From Arabidopsis thaliana (taxonomy: Eukaryota > Streptophyta > Magnoliopsida > Brassicales > Brassicaceae), in NCBI RefSeq assembly GCF_000001735.4, contig NC_003074.8, positions 2,914,101 to 2,978,100 of the forward strand: a stretch of 64,000 nt of DNA, in the 5' to 3' direction. Every line of letters begins with the position of its first letter. Positions within the stretch are counted from its first letter, which is position 1. Positions 31,730 to 44,603 of this stretch are shown in pieces. The notes beneath the pieces are model-generated. The model was not told the DNA's origin. It made no database searches and was given only the letters and a program-made list of their open reading frames with translations. A program made the translations under genes and the position numbers.

Positions 31730-32057
31730 TAAATCGGAGCTTTTCATCCCTTGACTCTCTAAGACATCTGAAGCAGCTAAAGTGTTGGATGTTTCACATA
31801 ACGACATGGGCGGCAAGCACCCAGTGGACACAACAAGGTACCTTTGTTCTTGGCCGCCCTCTAATTCGGGTGAAATTGGAAGAGAGGTGCTTGGTATATA
31901 CTAGGATGCGTATTTGGTGCTTAGAGATTTGATGAAACTGAAGCAGTTAGATATTAGAGACAACGACCTAATATTTGCAGGTGAAGAGTTCAGCTCTTTT
32001 GTCCGCCAGGTTTTTCCAAAGCTTGTATGGCTTGATGGCCACAAACTCGCAAGTTAA
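31730..32057 (+). pseudogene. Relic of a Rab geranylgeranyltransferase alpha-like LRR end
   Basis: Broken plus-strand reading frames spell an LRR tail: SFSSLDSLRHLKQLK, then after a one-base shift VLDVSHNDMGGKHPVDTTRY, then after a stop DLMKLKQLDIRDNDLI, EEFSSFVRQVFPKLVWLDGH and a stop. From memory this resembles the C-terminal leucine-rich repeats of plant RGTA, the Rab GGTase alpha subunit. The remnant lacks the prenyltransferase repeats, has at least one frameshift and one stop, and cannot be functional. It lies in the upstream region of RVE8. Confidence 0.6.
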
Positions 32058-32358
32058 AGATAAATGTTAGGCCACTTGTTTTAATTAAAGTATAAAACTC
32101 TTTCGTTTTTTTGGATTCATTTTCATGAAATCAAAAGACTACAAGTCTACACGTGCTTCAAGCTTGAGGCTCTAAATGAAGTGGTAGGAAAGAATGAAAT
32201 AATAATAAAAAAAGTCAGAAAAATGGATGGTCTGAGATCAAAGTGAAACCTACTCCACATACACATCCCAACTTCTTCCCCGCCATGTGGACTTTTCTTT
32301 TTCCTACTTTCTCTCTCTGCATTCTCTCTTACACCTGTCTTTATCTGAAAAATAACCG
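32058..32358. other. RVE8 proximal promoter and leader
   Basis: About 300 bases before the RVE8 ATG. There is an ACACGTGC G-box-like motif at 32150-32157 and a pyrimidine-rich leader (32290-32330). I did not find a full evening element AAAATATCT here. Confidence 0.4.
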
Positions 32359-34170
32359 ATGAGCTCGTCGCCGTCAAGAAATCCAACGAACGCCGAAGCA
32401 CCTCCGCCACCACCAACATCGACGGATGCTGTGGCAGAGGGTTCGTCTAAGAAAGTGAGGAAACCATATACCATCACCAAGTCAAGAGAGAGCTGGACAG
32501 AGGAAGAGCACGATAAGTTTCTTGAAGCACTTCAACTGTAATAATTTATCTCTGTTTCTCTGTTTTTAGAGACTTCAAATTTCTTAGTTTGCTGCTGATT
32601 TCTGAGTTTAGTTAGTTATAGACTGAACAAACAGAGGAAAGTTTATGTTACTTAGCTTAGGTCTAGTAGTAACTTAGCTATAAAAAATCTGCTTAGCTAA
32701 AAAGATCTGCTTCTTGGAGCACTTCAACTGTAATAAATTTATAGTTGTGTTGACTTTTTGAAAGTGTTATTGATGTAACTAGGACCTGATTCTGCTGATA
32801 CTACTACTCCTCTATGTTCCTTAGGTTTGATCGTGACTGGAAGAAGATTGAAGATTTTGTTGGTTCAAAGACTGTGATTCAGGTTTTAAAATAGCTTACT
32901 CTGCATTTTTGGTCGCAGTTACTTTGTGGCAATGTTTTCAACTTATTTGACTTTGTACTGCAGATAAGGAGTCATGCTCAAAAATACTTTCTCAAGGTTC
33001 AGAAAAACGGGACATTAGCTCATGTGCCACCTCCTCGACCTAAGCGCAAAGCAGCTCATCCGTATCCTCAAAAGGCATCAAAGAACGGTTCGAATATTTT
33101 ATAATACTTCTTAGTTTGGTTATAGAGTTGAGTTTTTAACTCACATTTTCTTGCAGCTCAAATGCCACTTCAAGTTTCCACGTCTTTTACTACTACGCGA
33201 AATGGCGACATGCCGGGATATGCTTCATGGGATGATGCCTCAATGCTGCTAAACAGAGTTATTTCACCACAACATGAACTTGCTACTCTTCGTGGAGCAG
33301 AAGGCATGCACATTTGTCTATCCTTTTTGTTTTCTTCATTTTATTGGTAGTTGTAGTAAGAATAGGTTCCATCAAAGGACGTTTCATGTGCTTATTATGG
33401 CATATAACGCCACTGATTCAGCTGATATTGGATCAAAGGGCTTATTAAATGTTAGTAGCCCTTCTACATCTGGCATGGGAAGCTCAAGCCGAACAGTATC
33501 AGGTTCTGAGATTGTAAGAAAGGCTAAACAGCCTCCAGTGCTTCACGGTAACCATCTGTGAACAATTCCATGTTTTTTCACTAACTTTTATGCATGATGG
33601 AGACTGTACTGATACTATCTTTGTAGGTGTTCCTGATTTTGCTGAAGTTTATAATTTCATTGGGAGTGTCTTTGATCCTGAAACGAGAGGCCATGTGGAA
33701 AAGCTCAAGGAAATGGATCCTATAAATTTCGAAACTGTGAGTCAAGAGTTTACAAGCTTTCAGATTAATTGGTGTTCAAGCTCTTAGCATTTCTTCACTA
33801 ATCACATAGTATGGTGTTTACAGGTTCTGTTATTGATGAGAAACCTCACAGTTAACTTATCAAACCCTGATTTAGAATCCACTGTAAGTGTTAAATTTGC
33901 GATAAAAGATTTGTGATGACCAACTTTCTCAGAGTCTGAAACTATTTCACTCTCAACCAATGAGTTGGAGGCACTTCTTTTATGATCTTTGGTTCCTTAC
34001 ATTGAAATGAGTTTTTTTGCGCTTGCGTGATCAAATTTAATCTAACCTCAGCTAGTCGGATTGTAATGATGCTGCAGAGGAAAGTCCTCTTATCATATGA
34101 CAACGTGACGACCGAGCTCCCAAGCGTTGTTTCCCTTGTCAAGAACTCAACAAGCGACAAATCAGCATAA
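32359..34170 (+). CDS. RVE8: MYB-like clock transcription factor REVEILLE 8 (LCL5), 298 aa
   Basis: Eight coding exons: 32359-32537, 32825-32882, 32964-33087, 33157-33303, 33422-33547, 33627-33736, 33824-33883 and 34078-34170, giving 299 codons. A Pro-rich head precedes the single SANT/MYB repeat (about residues 44-90), which ends in the SHAQKYF signature (residues 82-88). A Pro/Lys-rich segment [16 protein letters not shown] follows. The C-terminal LCL domain ([21 protein letters not shown]) recruits LNK coactivators. RVE8 binds evening elements and activates afternoon and evening clock genes such as PRR5 and TOC1 (established). Intron 4 (33304-33421) starts with GC instead of GT. Confidence 0.97.
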
Positions 34171-35051
34171 CAAAAATATGAGCCATCAGCTAGCAAGTAA
34201 GTGTTTTTCCCTCTTTTTCCTCTGACCTTTTAAATTCAGTACAAGAAAACATTTCACTACTATTAGAAGTCACATGAGTTCATGGTTAGATATAAGTCTA
34301 GTGACAGTTCTCTAACTCTAAGGTTTGCAATAAGAGTTCTATAGTTAGTCACAGTCTGGGATACAAGATATATACACTACGGTATTTTGAGTATTAGCAC
34401 CAGTTCAGGCTTCTTGCAAACTTTGTAAAGTCTTGCATAAGAGTTATATGGTTCTCACCGTATTGGCAGGTTTACTCATTGGTTTCCCATGTTTAATAAA
34501 CTTTGGTGTTATACGTCACTGGAATCACAATCGTGTCACTGCATCATCATGTGGGAATTGTGTAAAAGGTCTTTGTTGTTTTGAGGAGAAACATAAGCCA
34601 AGTTTTGAAGCTATAGGGGGCTTCCGCAGATTTTGACCAGGACTAGTTGGGTGAATGGTAGGTATAATATATGTAAGGGGTTTTTCTACTAGTTGCAAGA
34701 CAGCCTCATTCTCATCCACCCGTTACTCTTGTACTAAAATCTCGTCATAACTTTTTGTTCAGTTGTTGTGTATTTGTGTAAAAGATAAGTCCTAGGACTG
34801 AGTGTAATGGTTCAAGATCAGTGTTAAGTAAATGACGGCAACTCTATTGTTTTAAAGTTGACAGCTTTCTTTATATATTATGGGGTTTGATTCAGAATTT
34901 TGTTTTTAATAAGGAAACCAAGTCAAGTCTATAAAAAGATTTTGCAATTGTGGAGAGATTGTATGTATTCAAGTATTCAACAACATCAATCAATACTTAC
35001 TAGTTTTCTGAATAATTTTTAAAAAATCCTAGAATCAAAAACCTCATGATT
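34171..35051. other. Convergent 3' flanks of RVE8 and the DEAD-box gene
   Basis: A GTAAGTG donor-like site at 34197 and an acceptor-like TTGGCAG at about 34465-34471 could bound an intron in the RVE8 3' UTR. The remainder is unremarkable. Small frames such as 34433-34636 have no domain. Confidence 0.35.
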
Positions 35052-38000
35052 TTATAAAACAGAGTATCTGCCTGATTGTGCTCCTCCAGGAAGGGAGAAG
35101 GTTTGGTTAGTTATGTCTTCAAGAACACGCTTGAGTTCAGCTTTCGCTGTCTTAACAGATATTTCGGTAGGCCCTTCGACGAACAAATAGAGCTTGCGTT
35201 CCTCAGGTCCCGGGATACGTCCTGCCTCATAAAACTTACCTCTAGTGGTAATGGAAGCTCCACTCCACTCTGATATTGGTCCCAGCGTTTCTTTGTGGGT
35301 AACTTTCCACCGAGCATTCTGTGGGAAATCATTGATTTCCAATTCTGCTTCATAGTGTTCAGGTATCGCATCAGCTTGAATCTTTGCAAGGTACTGTTGC
35401 ACGTTAGCAGCAGCAATCATGGCTGCAACGCGGCCTGCTCCATCAGTAGGAGGGATACCTGGCTCAGTGGCTAGCCCACCACCATTTGGAAGCAATTGGT
35501 TAGCAGTCACAGGAGCCTTAGAAGCAGCAGAAGCAATGGCGGCTATCTGAGCAAGAGTAATCTGCTGCTGTGAGATATCACCACCAGCCTTTCTTACTAC
35601 ATCATTCTCATCTTCTGAGTCAGACTTCTCTTCTTCAAAGCCATACTCCTTCGCTTGTGCTTTCTTTGCTGCTTTCCTAACTTCATCCTCCTCTTCGTTG
35701 AATTTAAAGCCACTTCCACCATAGCCAGTTCCATGAGCTTGCTCAATACCCTGTTTTACTTTCGCCATGAACCCTTCGGCTACTGCTTTAACATCATCAG
35801 GAACTGGCTGCTCAGATAGTTCCAGGGCCTTGACTAAATCTGGTGCATATTTTGCATCATCCTCAGAGATAAATGTTACAGCACAGCCTTTCCGCCCTGC
35901 CCTACCTGTCCTACCAACACGATGCACATAGTCTTCATAGTGGTTTGGTGCATCGAAGTTTACAACCAACTCGAGCTCTTTCACATCTAGACCCCTGGCT
36001 GCAACACTTGTGGCGATCAACAAATTGCAGACATCGCTCTTAAAATCAGATATAGCTGATTCACGATCAGTCTGTTCCTTACCCCCGTGAAGAGATAGAC
36101 AGGCTCATTTGGTCATCAAATCATTATACAAAGCATCACATTTTTCCTGCGAACGAACAAAGACCAAAACTTTTCCTTTCTCATACCATTCCCCAAGAAG
36201 TTCCAGAAGTCTTGAGAACCTCTCACTCTCGGGTCTGATTTCAACTAACTGAGTTATATCTTTATTCACAACACTCCTCCCACCGACCTGTATCTCCACA
36301 GGCTTGTTCAAGACTTTACGTGCCAAAGTTTCAACTTGGCGTGGAAAAGTGGCAGAAAAGAGCACAGTTTGACGATCAGGTCGAATATTTTGAACAATGC
36401 GAGTTATTTGAGGCTCAAAACCCATATCAAACATACGATCAGCTTCATCCATTACCAAATATGTGACCCTTCGTAGATTGGTAATTTTTCCACTGCTTGT
36501 GCAAAGAATATCGATCATTCTTCCAGGAGTACAAACAACAATCTCGGTACCTCGCTTAAGCTCACTGATTTGCTGGGCAACTCCAGATCCTCCATACACA
36601 GGCACACATATTATACCCAATGCCTTAGAAAACTTTCTGATATCGCTGTAAATCTGCTGAACAAGTTCTCTAGTAGGTGCCATTACAAGCCCAATCGGCC
36701 CATCACCAGCTTCAACGGGAGGCTGATCTTTGATATGCCTCAACATAGGCAAAACAAAGCCAAGGGTTTTACCTGACCCGGTTTTGGCAACCCCAATGCA
36801 GTCTCTACCGCTCATGATGATTGGAAGTGCTTGTGCTTGGATAGGCATTGGCTTTTCATAGTTAAGCTTCTTCAGAGTATCCAAAATTTTGCTAGTTAAT
36901 CCAGTCTGGTGCCAAAATTGAATGGGTCTTGGAACATCTTTCCCATGAACTTTCAGCTCCAATTCCTTTCTATAAGCGTTCACTGCATCCTGTGTCATCC
37001 TTGAGATATCCTTGACTTCGATATAAAAATTCTTCCGGAAAGGTTCATACTCTATTTTGGAGTGGTCAACAAGAGACAATTTCTCTGCTTTTGTCTTCTT
37101 AACTCTCTTCATAAACTCCTCGTCGTCTTCGTCTAAACTTGGATCATCATCACTCTTTGGTTCTGAGTAATCTGAATCAGAATCTTCACCTTGAATTATC
37201 CTACCAAGGGCGGCCTTATTAAAACCTTTTTTGGCTTGGTCACCAGTTTCCTTCCCATTCATTTTAAAATCCAAAATACCATCGATCACAATATTGCTAA
37301 GCTTTTCAACCTCAGGTAATACCATAGTATTCATAAAAGCATCTAAGGGATCAATTTCGTCTTCATCTGCAGCTCTGTCACCTCCATTCTCAGAGACAGT
37401 AACAGCTGTCTCATTCTCCGAGGCGACCATCTTGGCATCTCCACCATTTTCGAGTTTAGTATCACGATCAACATCCATCTCTGAGTCTGATTTAACTTCA
37501 TCATCAGATTCACCATCAAGAGTCCAAGCCTTACCGGTCTCAGGACCCTTACTTTCAATTTGAGCTTCCTCGTTTTGCCTCTTCAACTCTTGCCACTCCT
37601 GGACTCTTCTCCTCCGTTTTTCTACTTCCTCAGCCAACTGCTTCTGCTCATCCTCTACTTGTTCATCCCGAGTTTTCTTCTCAACATCGTCATCTCCATG
37701 CCTGCTACGCTCCGTTCTTTTGCGTTTCAAGCCACACTTGACATCATCACTCTCTTCATTACAATCCTCACGTGACCTCTCCTTTTTCTGTTTCTTCCTA
37801 CCCTTTTCTTTCTCACGTTCTCTCCTCTCTCTGTCCCTTTTCAGATATTTTCCTCTATCTCTGTCACGTTCTCGGCGTCCTCTTCCCTTGTCCTCCCCTC
37901 TGCGTTTACTATCCCTCTCGTATTCTTCTTCTTCAAAATCGCTACTTTTTCTATCCCTCCGTATCCGTATCCTCTCCTCTTCCTCAGAATCGCATCTCTT

Positions 38001-38108
38001 AACTCTCGAGCGCATCTCCGTCGTATCTCGCCGACCATTCTCTTTCTTACTGCGATCACGATCTTTGCGATCATTTTCCTTCCTGGACTTAGATTTCTCT
38101 AACATCAT
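35052..38108 (-). pseudogene. RH45: DEAD-box RNA helicase (RH45/PRP5-like) with an in-frame stop
   Basis: One reading frame runs from the ATG at 38106-38108 to 35052 (1019 codons), interrupted once by TGA at 36105-36107. The part before the stop (667 aa) has a long Lys/Arg/Asp/Glu-rich head, then the Q motif, motif I AKTGSGKT, Ia APTREL, Ib TPGR, II DEAD, III SAT and IV VLVFV. After the stop come motif V (ATSVAARGLDV), motif VI (HRVGRTGRAGRKG) and a conserved tail ending GRYSVL. PRP5-type helicases act in U2 snRNP addition during splicing. A GT..AG excision of 36072-36158 would skip the stop in frame but remove most of the motif IV block. A short product or a young pseudogene seems likelier than a working helicase. 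Confidence 0.75.
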
Positions 38109-39034
38109 CTCAAACGCAACAAATCCCGATAGAAAATTCCGTAACTTAAACCCAAATTCAAATCAAATTCATCCGCCAAACAAAAGCTTCAACGATAACC
38201 CTAAAAATGTTGCGGTGAAGAAGACAAAGCTACCAGAAGAATCAAAACTCTCTACACCGTAACGTTGTAACGTCTCGTTAGTGTCGAGTAACAGAGATAA
38301 TAAAGCTGTAAGGTTGGGCCCTTATTGGTAAAAGATAAAAGTGAAAACCAGTTATTGGGCTATTTGGGCTTTAGTTAGGTCCACTATTAATCGATATTTT
38401 CCTCATGGGCTTCTAAACAACATCGCAAGGTTATTCTATTCAAAATAATTATTCATTTCGTTGATTTCATCTCATGAATGATTTCCTATTATTTATAGTT
38501 CATTCCCCAAACCACTCGCATCACAGGCGCGTTGAGCACGTGAGGCTAAAATCCATGGACTATATAACCTTCCTTTTTGGGGATTTTTTGCATAAATTAA
38601 AAACTGAGAGGACCTGCAGCGCGTGGGTTGGGATTTCATTTGTTGTGACTACAATTTTTTTTTTTTTTCCCCCAAAGGTCTTTCTGTTTATTGACTTTTT
38701 ATCATAAGATAAAACGTTACAAAATGGGTTAAACCTATCTAGGTGATTACAAAATTTCAAAAATTGAAACTAAAAAGGCCTAACCCCAATAAAAGGATAT
38801 CAAACCCAACTTGAAGAGAGGCATTGAAAGCTAAAAGGACTGGACCAAAAACCCAAACGACTACAGTATTCACATGAAAATATAACCAAACGAAAAGAAC
38901 TATTACCGTGTTTTATCTTTTGCTCAGATTATGGTCCGAAAATATTGTTATCGATTCTTGATTTAGATTAAAAATGAGATAAAACTGTAAAGATTTTCTG
39001 AATATTTTGAGGTGTGCATTTTAATAGAAAACGA
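38109..39034. other. Helicase gene promoter side and spacer
   Basis: Near the helicase ATG lie gggccctta and tgggctatttgggcttta elements (38318-38373), resembling site II motifs and similar to those before RPL4A. The rest is AT-rich spacer with a T-run at 38656-38669. I see no gene. Confidence 0.45.
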
Positions 39035-39325
39035 AGCCGATAGTGAATACACCGAGTTTGATAACTTCACCAAATGACTCGGTGGCAGTGCTAATCAGTA
39101 ATATCTCACCTGCTTAGGAGCACTTCCATATTTAGGAAAAGAATATGATTTGAAATATTTTGCCATTCAAGATCGAGACTAAAGATTATTTGAACTATAA
39201 AGCAAATTTTCACTCTTTAACGCTCCATTTCGTACATTACTTTGATCATTTTTCTTTTTATCTATTTTTTTCGTCGACCGTTTTCTTTGACGATGTTTGT
39301 TATATGATTCTAAAAGCATCCACAA
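39035..39325 (+). pseudogene. Decayed copy of the RPL4A 3' end plus downstream sequence
   Basis: The segment from about 39048 (ccgatagtgaatacaccgag) matches the end of the RPL4A last exon from about 41286, including TEFDNFTK. It runs on through the stop region into sequence matching the RPL4A 3' flank (gcacttccatatttag versus cactttccatatttta) up to about 41565. The match has many substitutions and small gaps, and the TGG of KWLG is TGA. It is a remnant of a tandem duplication located about 0.4-0.7 kb before the intact gene. Confidence 0.8.
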
Positions 39326-41344
<2,019 letters not shown>

Positions 41345-41906
41345 TAATCTCGTCTGCTTTGGAACACTTTCCATATTTTAGTCAAAAGATTTTGGTTTTT
41401 TTAATCTGTTTTGTCTTTGGGTGTCTGGATATCAAGTTGAATTATGAACAAGTTTCACTTTTTTACATCTCCATTTCTTACTTCGCCTTTATCAGTTTCA
41501 TTTATTTATCTCTTGCTCCTTCGTTTCCTATGATGATGCTTGTTATGTTATGAACCTACTTAAAAACAAGCTGAAGCTTTCTTTGGTTTACCCCAGCAGA
41601 AACATTAATCAAGTTCAATTGATCAATATGTCGATTGATTTACTGTTTAAAGGCATAGTGTGTCTATCAACCCTTAAGTCTTTTTGGTGGATAGTGAAGC
41701 TCAAACCCAATTCAAATGTCGATCAACCCTAACGTTTTTGTGCTCGATAGTAAAGCATGAGTATAAAAAGAACGTCGCTTCTTCCTACAATCACACAGAT
41801 CATTTGAAGCTTTGATTAGTTGGTACAACATACTCGAGGAATACAGAATGACACGTGGTGTGTATCTGTTGGATAAATTTGTATTATTCTTCTTTACTAT
41901 GGATGG
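41345..41906. other. RPL4A 3' flank and distal APX2 promoter
   Basis: The first 220 bases are the RPL4A 3' UTR and flank that recur in the decayed copy at 39035-39325. The remainder leads into the APX2 promoter. Small frames here are chance. Confidence 0.45.
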
Positions 41907-42030
41907 TTTCTGGAAGGCGCGCCAAGAGTCCTTCTTTTTCCATCTACAAATCATGACCGTCCATCTCCAAAAGAAGACTGAAACAGTGAAACTAGAAGCT
42001 TCATTTTGATCATCAGCCAGTTTTATAAAT
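41907..42030 (+). promoter_or_regulatory. APX2 heat-shock elements and TATA box
   Basis: Two heat-shock element cores are visible: TTCTGGAA at 41908-41915 (tail-to-tail) and GAAGCTTC at 41995-42002 (head-to-head). The second is 21 bases before a TATA box TATAAAT at 42024-42030. APX2 is a known HSFA1/HSFA2 target with strong induction by heat and high light, and these sites fit that. A C/TTCTTTTTCC run at 41931-41941 may add weak HSE units. Confidence 0.7.
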
Positions 42031-42200
42031 TGATCCGTATACTAAAGTAACAACTACTAGCACTTTCTTCTGTGATCGATCATTGTGTTTAAACTAAAGG
42101 TTTGTATGTTCTTGTAATCTTATTGATCTCGATAGGTTCTCCATTCTCTTTAGGTTTTAAAGCCTTCAACGATTTCCAGAAGGAAGCGAATTTGAAAAAA

Positions 42201-44063
<1,863 letters not shown>

Positions 44064-44603
44064 TCTGGAATCTGGTGTCATCTCCTACCTCCTTGATTCT
44101 TGTTCCCTCACATTATTATTGTAATCATAGAAAATACTTTAAAAATTAAATGGAAGACATTGTATTATACGTATGCCTTGCGTTTTTTGTAATTGTTAAT
44201 TAATGAAATAAGAGCACTTGCTTGCTGAAACTAAAAAACTCTTACAACAATTCATTACCTTCATATAGTTTGAAGGCTAGTAATCTCACAATGATAAACT
44301 ATATTGAAAGTTGTGTTATCGTTGAAAAATTAAAATAATTTTTATTTCTGTATCTTCAATGATGGTAAACAAATGAAAGCTTCAAAGTTTATTTTTGTAA
44401 ATTCGGAAAACGAATGATATTATTGTCTACAATTTCTTCAAATCATCATTATAATTGTTTTGCTCTTTTGAAAAAATAAAATGGAGATATTAATTTGCTT
44501 GAACTCAAAACGACGACGTAGCACAACTCCTTTCCACTCGAATAATCCATTTGGAGGCTTTTTTTCATTACAGAACACACACTCTCTCTCCAATGGACCT
44601 AAA
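44064..44603. other. APX2 3' flank and HCF152 leader
   Basis: AT-rich 3' flank, then the HCF152 leader. The HCF152 frame is open from an upstream ATG at 44481, which would add 41 residues to the N-terminus. The MNILRPP start at 44604 gives a normal plastid transit peptide. Confidence 0.5.

Noticed and set aside
37720-38262. Ser/Leu/Phe-rich plus-strand frame opposite the helicase N-terminus
   Set aside because: It is the complement of Arg/Asp/Glu/Lys-rich coding sequence. Low-complexity shadow.
42100-42153. Possible 5'-UTR intron of APX2
   Set aside because: Donor- and acceptor-like sites exist, but 54 bases is too short for a typical plant intron.
44481-44603. Upstream ATG adding 41 residues to HCF152
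   Set aside because: The downstream start gives a standard plastid transit peptide. The extension is not needed, although translation from it cannot be excluded.
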